A stretch of 64,000 nucleotides of DNA from Bicyclus anynana (lineage: Eukaryota; Arthropoda; Insecta; Lepidoptera; Nymphalidae): positions 7,348,501 to 7,412,500 of the forward strand of contig NC_069083.1 in assembly GCF_947172395.1 (NCBI RefSeq), given 5' to 3'. Positions 51,699 to 63,319 of this stretch are shown piece by piece; within the stretch, counting starts at the first letter, position 1, and every line of letters starts with the position of its first letter. A model generated the notes under the pieces. The model was given only the letters and a program-made list of their open reading frames with translations. It was not told the origin of the DNA and did no database searches. The translations under genes were made by a program, and so were the position numbers.

Positions 51699-54600
51699 AT
51701 GAAGTATATTTCAGTTTCCTTGATATTAACTATATTTTTTGCTGTATATGTTATCAATACAATATGGACTTTAGCTGAAATGTTTATACCGCCGGAATGT
51801 AGTCGTGGCGATAAATGTTTTCATAACTATTTGGCTTTAAATCCAGTACAGCATTTAGTGCTGTATACTTCAGTTAAAAAGCATCCCTATGAAAATGGAA
51901 TGTATGAAGGGTCTGTCAATAAAGTGCATACTTCCCTTAAGTTTGACTACCATAGTCCGTCAACAATGTAAGTGCCGCTTTCTTTGAGAACAAGAAAACG
52001 TAATGCGTTTATGCTCTAATAACTGCACTTTTACAGGACTTTGACATTAAAAATTCCCCGCAAGACGCGCAATAATGGAACCTTATTTATGCATGCCGTA
52101 CTATTAGACGAACGAAGACTTTACGACGACTTTATAGATATATTTCGTTCTGAGTCTGTGCATACATTGTCGTTAATTACATACACTGAACCTGAAGCTG
52201 CAACATTTAATCTACTGCAATCCAAAGTAAGTAATCAATTACTGCTTGTGCATACTAGGTAATAAAAAATATTTGGACTTTTGGTTACTACCAGTTTTTC
52301 AGATATTGGGTATGGTGACACTGTTGCCTTATGATATTCATAATACATACTATTATCATGAATCGCTGCAAACTTTCAAGAGTGAAATGAACTGTTACTG
52401 TACCCTTGCTATCTGAAAAATTCTTTATGAGCCTATAATTTAGTTAAAACTTAGTAGTTTTAGAAGAATTTGGCTTTGGATATACTGGTAAGATGTTTAG
52501 GAAAGTGTCCAATAGTAGGCAGTTGATAAACAGGACCTTAAATCATACTAATTATTGAAAATCAAAATGGTTTGATTTGCTTTGGAAGGATCACACATCT
52601 AAAAGAAAAAATGCCCAACCAAGTGAGCAAAACATTACTGAAGAAGACTATGAATAGAAATATTTTTGTGTAAATTATGTCTAACAACTTATGATGTACA
52701 CATTAAAATTTTTAAATCTTACAAAATATTTACATTTTGCCACCATCCCATTTTGTATGCTACCTGGGGTCATGGCCCTGTCTGCTTACCCGTTTACACA
52801 CAAATATACTTTTATGTTTACAGAGTAAAGGAGAGAATAAAAAGGACAAACATGTAAAGCCTTATGCACACATAGCTACAGTAGCACCACTGTCAATTCT
52901 GGTGGATAATTTGCATTTGCCTGCAGCCAAGATACCAGGAGAATTATACCCTTATATGAGGTGAGTTTCTGATAAAATTGACAAACATACTATGTGAAAG
53001 AGTAGTATTATTGAAAATAAAAACTAAACCACTACATAATACTGTACTACATATATTTCACCTATGGTGAAAGCAATATGGCACAAGTATAAAAGGATTA
53101 CTGACTGACTTACAGACATAAATGACTAGTTTCCTTTAATATGGCTCATGAAGAAAGCATGTGGAAATATCAACATTATGGTGACAAATCTGAAACTATT
53201 GGCATTCACCTTGTGAGTGAAATGCAGGATTGTGGGTTTAAGCTTCCATTCACCTATTAGGAGGGTGGGCTAATTCTGTAATGGGCCATTAAAATAGGTT
53301 GATCATAATACTGCAGCTGGTTATAATTTACTTTTTTTTAATGTATTCTTTGTTTATTATATTCATTCATCATCATAATAATCAACCAATATTCGGCTCA
53401 CTGCTGAGCTCGAGTTTCCTCTCAGAATGAGATGAGTTAGGCCAATAGTCCACCACACTGGTCCAATGCGGATTGGCAGACTACACATACAGTGAGAGTT
53501 AAGAAAATTTTCTGTGGTATGCAGGTTTCCTCATGATGTTTTTCCTTCACCGTTTGAGACACATGATATCTAATTTCTTAAAATCCACACAACTGAAATG
53601 TTAGAGGTGTATGTGCCGGACCAGATTCGAACTGACACCCTCCAGAATCTGAGGCAGAGGTAATATCCACTGGGCTATCACACCTCTTTAAATTTAATTA
53701 TATTCATTTATTTATGATTATTTGCAGGATTCGTGATAATTTGTTCCTGCCAATCATCCAACACAATATACTGAAATCACGAATATCTCATTTACAACTG
53801 TTAAACAGCAGTACTTCTGAAGTTAATGTGACAGTTAACGTGTCACCCATATCATACGGCTCATTACGTTTAGCCATACATGTGCGTTTAGCATTGGAAC
53901 AATTTCATGTGTTGGGTTTTAGTGACAAGGATGTTGACGATGTTAAAGGAATATTTGCAGATACAAATTTGTATTTGCTCTCTGCAACGGTTTTAATTGC
54001 AAGTTGTCATGTAAGTGTTTAAAAAAAAGTCACTTTTTATACTTTTTTCTTGGATTTTAGACAAGTTAGATAAATATATGCGTTCCAAGATTAGTGGCCC
54101 ATTACCATCATTTTGAAATTTTTTTACGAATATGATGTTAGTGTTTAGAGTCCTTTTCATGAAAGTAGTCCCCAAGACGCGGCGCTAATGTCTTAATGGT
54201 GCTCATTGTCATTTGGTAATGTTGGTGTTATTGTCATTTGTGTAAGGCGTTGTCAATTTTAGTTCAGGTTTTAGCCGCAGGACTTCTTTCATGAAAAGGA
54301 TTCTATATAAAGTATGTCTAATCTAGTCTAATCTAGAGTTGCCTTAAGAGTTTATACACTACAACTACATAATAAATTAAACAGTGATTTAGGTTCGTAA
54401 TTAGTGCTACTTTAAATGGTAGGAATTCTGTGAAACTGAAAACTTTAAATGACAATTCTCTAATTAAAGTTCTCAACTTAATGGCCTTTTTATCAATAAT
54501 AGCTCATTTACTTGTTTTGCTCTATAATTCTGAGGTAGAGAAATATATCACTTGTTAATTTGTTTTTTTACAGTTGCTATTTGACTTTTTGGCATTCAAA

Positions 54601-57600
54601 AATGATGTGTCGTTTTGGAGTCGTAAACAGACGTTTGCTGGATTGTCTGTTAGGACTGTCTTCTGGCGCTCGTTCTCCCAGCTGGTCATCTTCTTTTACC
54701 TACTGGATGAGCAGACATCCTTACTGGTGCTAGTACCAGCTGGTATTAGTGCTATAATAGAGGTAAAGTTTATTCTCCATAAATTAATTTTTAATTTGAC
54801 TCAGACTATTGACTCGTGAAACACAGACTTTCTTTTAGATTAAATACCTCATTGAAAATTATTTATTGTGTCAGTGTTTTATGTTGAAGTTTGATTATTG
54901 TTGCTAAGTAGGTATTCAATGATTTTGGAACTCATGATATATTTCTATCAAGTTTGATTGCTTCATTGATTATTTAAACTTAAATTATTGGAATTTAATA
55001 TTGCTATAATTTAGGCTGGGTGCTCCACACTCTTTGCACTATATCTCAAAAATATTGTATAATCTATGATTTGATCGTGGATTATTTTGGTATAGAATGG
55101 GAGAATGACTTGAGTGGAGACAAGCCGGAGTGTTATCTAGTTTTAAAAGACTACATAAAACTGTCACACGTCCGTGACTTCACTCAAGCTTATTCTCTGC
55201 CACTCGAGGGTTTATTGGTATCATTCATAGTGGGAATTGTTTGACCTGATAGGTTCCCATTCAATAATTGTGATTTGCTGTTTACATCCACTTCTGAAGT
55301 TAACCCGTTTTTCCGACACTTGCGTTATAGTACATTATGATATAAGTGCGGTAAGTTGAAAATTACAGCCGAGGCGATATTGCAGCTCGAGCCAAAGGCG
55401 AGAGCTATAGTAAGGAAGCAGAGGCTGTAATTATCTAAGGGCACATATGTCATACGACGTTTTATAACACATTTTCTGAAGATGAAATTTTGTGTTTCTT
55501 ACAGATAAATGGTTGACATTTGTTGTAAAAATTATTAAAATTAAAGAATTTAATGTTTTTTCATTATATTTTATCTCACAAAGTTATTTTTTTTTTTCAT
55601 AAAATGTTGAGCACTTTTCTGACATAAAAACTCTTTGCCAAGATTTAAAAAAGACGTTCGGTTTTAGACGGATGATAAAGGTTTTATATTACACTTACGA
55701 CTTACTTACTTTGCGATACTTTAGGAGCAAATCTATATTAATATTATAAAGAGGTAAAGTTTGTAAGTTTGTAACATTCTTTAAATGGGGTAATCTTCGG
55801 AACTACTGGTCCGATTTTTAAAATTCTTTCACCAGTAGAATGCTACATTATCGGAGAGTGCTATTTTATTGGTAACATATATATTAGCCGAGTTATTACA
55901 GTTTTTGTCATGCAGGTCGAACTGAAAATCCTCTTAAACAGACTTATTCGCATGCGCTGCCTTAACTATTGTGTGTCGCGGGCGTCCGCTAGTGTGTTAC
56001 AAAGAAGTTTTATTTCAATAAGCTAACTGTTTGGTACTGTGCAGTTATGGAAGGTGACGAAGGTGCTCCACCTACGCGCGTCGTGGGCCGGCTGGCGCGT
56101 GTGGCGCGTGCGCGTGTGGCGCGAGCGAGCGGACGCGGGCGAGCTGAGCACGGCGCGCGCCGACCAGGAGGCCATGCGCTACCTGTCGCTGCTGCTGTAC
56201 CCGCTGTGCATCGCCGGCGCCGTGTACTCCTTGCTCTACGTCGCGCACAAGAGGTAACTATACAGGGTGATACTTTTGTAGTGCGCTAATTTATTTTGGT
56301 GCTTCTGTATTGTTAATCTTCTATCTTTTTCTTTCTCTTCTTCTTCTATATAATATATTCTTATAAAATGAATTGCTGTTCGTTAGTCTCGCTAAAACTC
56401 GAGAACGGCTGAATGGATTTATCTTGCCTTGGGGAATGATCATGGAGGTATAGGGAAGGTTTAAATGGTGATAAATATTAGAATAATTGCCGGGAAAACC
56501 ATAAAATCAACCCTTTTCTATTTTCCATACAAACGTTTAAGGTAAGGGTAGGGTAAAGTACCCTGTAGTCAGCCTTTTAGTGAGTAATTTGATAAGTTCA
56601 CTTTCGAAACGATATAAAAATGCAATCTTACACAGTTATATTAACGGATTAACGGTTAACGTTAACTTGCGTTAATTCTTCCGTAATGTAACGTTTAACG
56701 AAGCTAACTTTTTTTGTAGTGGATTAACGATTAACGAAGTTAACTATTTGATTAACGACCAGCTATGACCACCACTATGTCGTCCGAACAGCTGGTACTC
56801 GTGGGCGCTGCACAGCGTGGTCAACGGCGTGTACGCGTTCGGCTTCCTGCTGATGCTGCCGCAGCTGTTCGTGAACTACCGGCTGCGTTCGGTGGCGGCG
56901 CTGCCGTGGCGCGCCTTCATGTACAAGGCGTTCAACACGTTCATTGACGACGTGTTCGCGTTCGTGGTCACCATGCCCGTCGCCCACCGCGTCGCCTGCT
57001 TCCGCGACGACCTCGTGTTCCTCGTCTACCTCTACCAGAGATGGTGAGCAACTATTTTCTTTATCTATATCTATACTAATATTATAAAGCTGAAGAGTTT
57101 GTTTGATTGAACGCGCTAATCTCAGGTACTACTGGTCCGATTTGAAAAATTCTTTCAGTGTTAGATAGCCCATTTATCGAGGAAGCATATATCATTATTC
57201 TTACGCTAACGGGTACCAAGCGGATGAAACCATGCGGCGTCTACTAGTATATATATAAATTAATATATGATATGTGTTGTTAAGCTTAAATCGCGCTAAA
57301 CAGCTGAACCGATTTGGCTAATTCTTTTTTTAGATTCCTTGAAGAATGGGGACGTGGGTAGGGGTAGAGTAGAGGTGGCGTAAGGTAGGGTAGGGGTAGG
57401 TTAGGGCCCTGTCCTGTCGCCGATGGATGTCCACGGCTGGACATAGGTCTCTTGCATGGACTTTTAAATGAATGAATTGAACACAACGGTCTCGAGCCGC
57501 CAGCTTCCAGCGGTTCCCTGCAACCTACCTTGTGGGGGGTCAACCAACACTGCGGGGTCGCCATTCCAGCACCTTGGGACCCCAACGTCCAACGGCTCGA

Positions 57601-57739
57601 TGCCATTTTTATTGGTAATCCAATAATTTTCCTTTAAATTTTTAGGCTATACCCTGTTGATCAGTCTCGTACCGACACCGCGGCCAGTATGGACGAGAAC
57701 CCCAATCAGTTGGAGCTAAGCAAGAAAAAGGATGAATAA
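51699..57739 (+). CDS. CLPTM1L: CLPTM1L, ER lipid scramblase of the GPI-anchor pathway
   Basis: CLPTM1L is an endoplasmic-reticulum membrane protein reported to flip glucosaminyl-phosphatidylinositol during GPI-anchor synthesis. Eight exons join in phase: 51699-51967, 52037-52226, 52824-52960, 53728-54010, 54574-54762, 56045-56253, 56792-57043 and 57646-57739. The product is 540 residues, close to the vertebrate length of about 540. The start is the ATG at 51699; the frame extends upstream only through a TTG. Residues 3-30 are a membrane anchor. Residues 31-290 form the luminal domain, with NNGTLFMHAV, APLSILVD and PYM. Family signatures follow: DFLAFKNDVSFWSRKQT, LVPAGISAIIELWKVTK, YLSLLLYPLCIAGAVYSL, SWYSW, GFLLMLPQLFVNYRLRSVA, YKAFNTFIDDVFAFVVTMP and LVYLYQRWLYPVD. 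The last half has several membrane helices, and the tail is charged. Exons 6 and 7 are strikingly GC-rich while exons 1-5 are AT-rich. Intron 4 and the last intron carry a SINE, a Helitron-like element and an RTE piece. Confidence 0.96.
53368..53696 (-). mobile_element. tRNA-derived SINE, family 1, copy 8 (in a CLPTM1L intron)
   Basis: Full length and in the opposite orientation to the gene, somewhat diverged. ATTATATTCATT at 53356-53367 and 53697-53708 is a 12-base target-site duplication. It ends only 31 bp before exon 4, so it has brought new sequence close to the acceptor. Confidence 0.9.
55738..55993 (+). mobile_element. Helitron-like short element, type B/A hybrid
   Basis: It begins ATTAATATTATAAAGAGG and ends GCGGGCGTCCGCTAGT, with CTACTGGTCCGATTTTTAAA and AGAATGCTACATTATCGGAG inside. 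It lies in the intron 52 bp before CLPTM1L exon 6. Confidence 0.65.
57075..57248 (+). mobile_element. Helitron-like short element, type B
   Basis: It begins ACTAATATTATAAAGCTGAA and ends GGCGTCTACTAGT. It shares long identical stretches with 62280-62470, such as CTGGTCCGATTTGAAAAATT and TTAGATAGCC. It lies in the last CLPTM1L intron. Confidence 0.75.
57418..57584 (-). mobile_element. RTE-clade 3' fragment in the last CLPTM1L intron
   Basis: CGCCGATGGATGTCCACGGC, GAGCCGCCAGCTTCCAGCGG and GTCGCCATTCCAGCACCTTG show a relative of the families at 9507 and 22750, diverged from both. Confidence 0.75.
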
Positions 57740-57917
57740 TAAATATCCTTGCAATGTAAAAATAATAGATAAATTTAATTTATACGTGTCGCGAGGCTAT
57801 GGTGCTAATTAGCGCGCTAATATTTCCGAGCCCAGTGTCCCTTTTGTCTGTGCGTCGATGTAAAAGGCGTGCACATTCCATAATATATCTATGGTATATA
57901 GCTAAGAAATACGCTTA

Positions 57918-57923
57918 AATAAA
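57918..57923 (+). terminator. Candidate poly(A) signal of CLPTM1L
   Basis: AATAAA about 180 bp after the stop, followed by GAAAAATC. Another AATAAA overlaps the stop codon at 57738 and is too close to be likely. Confidence 0.5.
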
Positions 57924-58332
57924 GAAAAATCAGCAACTCTCAAATTCTATGACTGAACAGACTATGTTCTCAATTCATTGCCTGTCCCATAGAGACTGCA
58001 AAAATGAAATGAAATATTCGCAAATTGTCTTATCTTTCAGTTTAATAATTTAAATATTGCTGTATCCCATCTTTTGGACTACTATTAAGTAGAAACTAAA
58101 AAAAAAACAAAAACTAAATACTAAAATACTAAAACAATATTGTATGTATCTAAAGCCTAATTACTGACTAATTAATTATTATTTATTGTAATGCATTTTA
58201 AATGGACTGAGAAGATTCTTTTTGTTCCTTCTATATCACTTCTACGACGCCACGTTCCTTGTAGTTGTAGTAAATTATAGAACTAATTGTCTATGGTTAG
58301 TATAAAATTTACAAATGTTTATATTTGTTTAT

Positions 58333-59030
58333 GGAAAAATTGTGTTGTGTAATTGTTTTTATTTATAAATATTTAATTTTTTTAGATAATAAATATGCTC
58401 TCGTACCTACATTGTTGACGTGGAAATTGCCTTAAACGACGCCAGTGGTCCTAGATATGCGTCAACACTCATATCGTGAAGGGAAAAAGAATATTGTCGA
58501 CCAATGCGAAAGAATCCAAAAAGTCACTTGTCTTTCGTTGCGATGGGTCTTATTATCTTCGCAAGATTTTTCGCGGCATCCTAGGCCTTCTGAAATTCAT
58601 TCAAAGATGGCAAAGCTGACACTTAAAGATGTCTTGAATTGTTAAAAATATCATATATTTTAAAATTTTCAACATTTTATTGACAATACGAGCCATAACG
58701 CTATCGACCACGATGGTCTATATTTTATCTGTTTCATGATATCACGTAAACCTTAACAAAACGTTTTGATGTTTGAAAGAATTTGTCTTTACATACGTTT
58801 TGTGGAAAAATTGTGTTGTGTAATTGTTTTTATTTATAAATATTTAATTTTTTTAGATAATAAATATGTTCTCGTATATTGTTGTCATATTCTCTTCGCA
58901 AGATATTTCGTGGCTTCCTAAGCCTACTGAACTCGGCCACGATGGTCTATATTTTATCTGTTTAATAATGTCATGTAAGCCCATAAACACTAAACCTTAA
59001 CAAAACGTTTTAATGTTTGATAGAGTTATC
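58333..59030. repeat. Local tandem duplication downstream of CLPTM1L
   Basis: TGGAAAAATTGTGTTGTGTA and the about 50 bp after it are at 58333 and 58803. TCTTCGCAAGAT, GGTCTATATTTTATCTGTTT and AAACCTTAACAAAACGTTTT each also occur once per unit. The second unit (58803-59030) is shorter than the first (58333-58802). A 66-codon frame in unit 1 is destroyed in unit 2. Confidence 0.82.
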
Positions 59031-59574
59031 TATTAGATATTAATAAGTTTAATTATTCAATGACATCCAGTAACATCGTGACGTCACAAAATGGACGACA
59101 GCGTTTTTGACATTTGGAAAAATTTATTAAATACATAATTTTGAAATTGAATTCTCTATGAGAACCTTTTATTAATTAATATCGATATATTTCCATGTCT
59201 ACGAAATTAATATTGTTTATATTAAATTTGATAGGAGTCAACTACGCTATTGAGGCCTGAACATATTGTATAGGTGAATCTTTCCTGAAGTGTTTTTGGT
59301 TTTGTATATAATTTGTGTATGTTTTGTTCGTAATGTTTGTATTAAATTTTTTTAATTAATTAGGTAGTTAATTTTGATATTTCTTGAAAAAAAAGATGAA
59401 TTCATTATTTTATATTATATTTTATTATCTACTATTATTAGTTTAATGGCCTGCAGATAAAAGTTACCAAAATTTACATTATAATGATAATATTCTGTTT
59501 AAGAGTGTAATAAAAGGAGAGACTGCTATAGCCAGGCATCTCTTTTAATAAAGGTTGAAAGTTTGTACCTATAT

Positions 59575-60187
59575 ATAGGTAAAGGACATGTCCCGAAATG
59601 GGCCTTTATTATTTATAATTTACAAGCGGGTTGGTAGTATTTTTTACGGATAGAAAAAACTTATTGTTGTTTAAAAAAGAATTTTCAGAATTTTTGGAAC
59701 CAGCATTAATTAAATAAATATGTATTTGTTTCGCTTCCTTGTCTACAAATCAAACGTAGACCATACAGAAAAAGTGTTCAAAACAGCCAATAAAAATAAC
59801 TGAAATTGAATTCATATCCGGTGTAAGCTGTCAATGTCATGAAATATTGTCAAATGTCAATAAGAAACTTTAAATCGTAAACAGAAAAGCAAGAAACAAA
59901 AAAAACCATAAATTGCTTTAGAAACGTCTTATACGAACACGACTACGCGAAGATCACTGAAAATCTGTCAGGGTGTGAGTTACAAGCATGTTGCCATGGA
60001 TAAAAATACTCAATTAATGTTGTCAGTTAAGGAAAAAAATACATTTTATTTCATTAATAAAAAAAAGCAGGTTCCAAAAAAGTTTTTGTTCTTTTAAGAT
60101 AAAAATAATTTGTTCTGCCTAGTTGACTCTCGGAATAAAGGCCCAGCCTCCATACATCTCCAAAATTGGGACATATCCTTTCCTACA
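59575..60187. mobile_element. Possible MITE with imperfect TIRs
   Basis: TAGGTAAAGGACATGTCCC and GGGCCTTTATT at the left match, inverted, GGGACATATCCTTTCCTA and AATAAAGGCCC at the right; one arm has about 20 extra bases. The interior is non-coding. Confidence 0.4.
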
Positions 60188-60394
60188 TATTATAGCTAAG
60201 TATGGCAATCAATTCTGAAAGGGGAATGCCCACCGGACAATACAACGTCGGCCTAGGGAACCCAGGTATGCCCCCACATAAAAGTATACGGAGATGATAA
60301 TATGATGTATAAAATATAAGAATCTGGTTATTTTTTTTTAAAAGAATATTCGCCATATTTTTTGAATATGTTCAATATTCCCATTCACCTCCAA

Positions 60395-60951
60395 CTATAC
60401 TAATAGCATTAACAACTGAGTCTTAGGGCCATAAATCATTTCTCTATATCTATCTCGCTTGCACTTATGGGTCTTATGGAGCCGTCTAGTGAAGGGTGTA
60501 ACAATGAAAGACATATTATCGATAAGTAAAGTTTATTATCGTATCTTGTTCACAAAATTAAAAAAATTAACAATATTTGATTTAATATAATACATATTTC
60601 ATATTATATAATTATTAACTAAATAAAATTAATCTTCATCTGAGTCTTCATCATCAGAATCTTCGTCTTCTGCCAAATTTATTATATATTAGTATCCATA
60701 GTGCGCAACGAGTAACACATGAATGTATTTATTTAATTGCAGTAAACACATTTATAGCAAAAAAAATACGCAATGCAATTACATTAGAAACCGACCAATC
60801 AGAATCGTCCAAATCATTATTGACTCATCATTAGCACGTGCGCAGGTAGCCGTTTATCGATAATTAGGGTGCGCAGGTAGGCGCGCTGCACATTCCTATC
60901 TTTTTTGACTTTTATGACCGGACGACTCAGATGATAATGCGCATACTATAG
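60395..60951 (-). mobile_element. TIR transposon, internally deleted copy B (keeps start and acidic C-terminus)
   Basis: This inverted copy is homologous to 2648-3344 at both ends (CTATAGTATGCGC-type terminus at 60951). It keeps the region before and at the start codon (MCYSLRTMDT on the minus strand). It then jumps to a piece encoding AEDEDSDDEDSDED and a stop, an acidic protein tail that copy A lacks. It has TA at both edges. Confidence 0.82.
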
Positions 60952-60959
60952 TTGGGAAA

Positions 60960-61046
60960 GACTGACGACAATAGACCAACGGGGCGGGGATCAAACCACC
61001 ACCCCTCGGTGATGAGTCCGACCGCTCTTACCGTTGACCTATTGGG
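60960..61046 (-). mobile_element. tRNA-derived SINE head, family 3
   Basis: On the minus strand GCCCCAATAGGTCAACGGTA and AGAGCGG (A box region) are followed by GGTGGTTTGATCCCCGCCCC (B box) and GTTGGTCTATTGTCGTC. The body breaks off where the TIR element at 60395-60951 begins. It is not a functional tRNA, because the 3' end does not pair with the 5' end. Confidence 0.65.
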
Positions 61047-62279
61047 GCTCTAAATTTTTATAAAAGTATGTTTTTTGAAGAAAACTTTTAATTACTCTTC
61101 TTGAGAAGTTTGTGTACCAAAGCAGCGAAGTAACATTCAATGCTGCATGTTACCATCAAGCTTAACAAACAAGAAAACAAACACACAAACCAATAATAAG
61201 TCTTCAAAAAATGTCGTAAAATTCAGGCGACAGTCAACGATCATTGCTTGTCTCCGTTGGAGACAAATTAAAATTGAATTGATAATGTCGTAAAACGTTG
61301 TAGCAAACTTTTTTTGATGATGTAATGATTTCATTATTAAGATTGAATTATCAAGATTTTTTAGATGTAAGGCTGGTTTTGGAGTCACGCTGACAAGACG
61401 CTGACCGTCGACGCTGACAGACGAAATGTATGAACTCCTAGGGAGCGTTTCAGATTAACGCGTAGCTAGCAATGCCGACGGTCAGTGTGACTCTAAAACC
61501 AGCATTAATAAATTGCTGGGTGGTTAGGGTAGGCCTGGGCCGGGGATGGGCGTTCCCTTTTGGACTAGGGAAAGAATCCAAACCAGGTCATTCAAAATTC
61601 AAAAAAAAAAATGACATTTTTCGATCACTTCCCCAACCTTTCGTTGGAGACTGAATAAGTTCTCTTTACAAAAATCTTCAACGGTGTTTTTTCGAAGGGT
61701 TGCAGCGAGAACAAGTGGAGACACAAAAAAAATATATTGCTTTATACTTTGACGGTTGTGAGGGTAATAAAGAAGATAAATTTAATTTTATATGATTTTT
61801 GCTTTCTGTTGTCTTCTTTATTTATAAACTATAGCAAATTTAATAGCATGTCATAGTTACATATAATACCTACGCATTAAAATATGTCCGAAGTTTCCCT
61901 AAAATATCCATTTGTATCTTGGTCGCTTCATGTTAAGTGTGCTTTATTCATTTAGTTAGTGAAAAAGTTGTGTATTATTTATATAAAAATGAAATGTTTT
62001 GTATTGTAGTGTATGGTAAATTAAAAATAAGCATTCCTGAACACAGGGTTGTGCTCAATATTAAAATAAAGATGTTTACATTTTTTATTGTATTTTTTTA
62101 TTTCAAGATTTTATTAATATTAATCTGCAGTCTGTATACGGTACATAGATATGTCCGTCAGAAATTTAGAAGACGGGTTCTTATAAAATTATACATATAC
62201 TTACAGAAAGACTTCCGCATTCTGACTTATGCCACAGAAAACATATGTACAAGTAGGTACTTCTGCGTTGTCTGTCTGT
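61047..62279. other. Intergenic sequence, nothing recognised
   Basis: An inverted pair lies around 61376-61505: GGTTTTGGAGTCACGCTGAC and ACGCTGACCGTCGACGCTGA versus CGACGGTCAGTGTGACTCTA and AAACC. This may be another small TIR element of about 140 bp. The remainder is AT-rich. Confidence 0.4.
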
Positions 62280-62470
62280 ACTAATATTATAAAGCTGAAG
62301 AGTTTGTTTGTTTGCTTTAACGCTCTAATCTCAGGATCTACTGGTGCGATTTGAAAAAAAAATCAGTGTTAGATAGCCAATTTATCGAGGAAGGCTATAG
62401 GCTATATAATATCCCCGTATTCCCACGGGAACGGGAACCACGCGGGTGAAACTGCGCGGCGTCAGCTAGT
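62280..62470 (+). mobile_element. Helitron-like short element, type B, well preserved
   Basis: It begins ACTAATATTATAAAGCTGAA and ends GCGGCGTCAGCTAGT, with TATCCCCGTATTCCCACGGG and ACGGGAACCACGCGGGTGAA inside. This is the best example of the type in the window. Confidence 0.8.
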
Positions 62471-62805
62471 AAATTATAGGTATTATATGTAAGAGTACCT
62501 ACTTAATAGAAAGTGTTATGATTTTCTATAGATTTGCCTTATGCCTATGTTCGGTAATACCTTACTGGCTCAGAACAGGATATCTACTTAAGTAATCATG
62601 TTCCTACTATATTGATATATTGTATATACTATAATTGGCGAAGGATGGAATTTAGATGAAGGTAAGCCATCCCAAAGAAAAGACTTCATACAGAATTCAT
62701 ACAGCGTGATACAAACTGGTTTCTCATGTATCTAGAAACAGTGCAACAATCAATAAGGTAACCCGGCGGGATTCGGCTTGCATGAACTCTTCGCCGCTGT
62801 TATAC

Positions 62806-62860
62806 ATAATATAATCTCAGTCTATAATCTATAAATTGCTATAGACTGAGATTATATTAT
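62806..62860. repeat. Perfect hairpin, 21-bp arms
   Basis: ATAATATAATCTCAGTCTAT plus A at 62806-62826 is perfectly inverted at 62840-62860, with a 13-base loop. Confidence 0.9.
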
Positions 62861-63093
62861 GGAACACATGGAAACGAGGTATTATTATTAATTTGTTGAC
62901 ATTATTATCAGGTATTATTGTGTAATTTCGGCTTAATCACGGCGATACTCACCGATTATATGATTGGCGAGTACAGTCCTTGACATATAATCATTACGAA
63001 ACATCCGCTCCGGGAGTGTAGTTGTTTGTAGTGAGCACAGATGTGTCCATTATATCGAGCTATCTAAAGATCAATTAATTTGTAAAAACGTTT

Positions 63094-63099
63094 CACGTG
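63094..63099 (+). promoter_or_regulatory. E-box CACGTG upstream of the last gene
   Basis: A CACGTG in TTTCACGTGACTT, 29 bases before the ATG at 63128. Its position fits a promoter-proximal or 5' UTR site, but one hexamer is weak evidence. Confidence 0.3.
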
Positions 63100-63127
63100 A
63101 CTTAACTTGTACTGACAATAGTATTCA

Positions 63128-63239
63128 ATGGATTTGTTCGATGTATTACTCCAAGCGGGCGTATTTACTAGCGCTGTGGTGTTTTACTTGATGTTCTTAA
63201 GGAAGCCGGCGAAAACGAAAGGACATTATAGAGAACCGG
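63128..63239 (+). CDS. First coding exon of a membrane-anchored protein, runs off the window
   Basis: The ATG at 63128 opens 37 codons plus one base, closed by a consensus donor (CCG|GTGAGTAC). The peptide has a hydrophobic segment, AGVFTSAVVFYLMFL (residues 10-24), then a basic stretch, RKPAKTKGHYREP. This is the layout of a type III or signal-anchor N-terminus, as in many ER enzymes. I do not recognise the family, and the next exon lies beyond the window or was not found in the last 760 bases. The exon call rests on the start, hydrophobic segment and donor together. Confidence 0.6.
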
Positions 63240-63319
63240 GTGAGTACTTGTACGTTTCTATCTTGTATCTTACAGAATACCTACTACCAATACATATATA
63301 ATATAAGTACATCGTAGAT

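Noticed and set aside
52666..52857. 63-codon frame near CLPTM1L exon 3
   Set aside because: It is in the wrong frame relative to the exon and runs over the intron-exon border.
55020..55244. 74-codon frame in CLPTM1L intron 5
   Set aside because: It looks protein-like, but it has no splice-compatible place in the gene (exons 5 and 6 join in phase and match the family without it) and no motif I recognise.
56765..56987. GC-rich frames on both strands over CLPTM1L exon 7
   Set aside because: Shadows of the GC-rich exon; the frame chosen matches CLPTM1L.
60960..61046. tRNA gene on the minus strand
   Set aside because: The D-arm and T-arm-like parts are present, but the 3' end does not pair with the 5' end; it is better explained as a SINE head.
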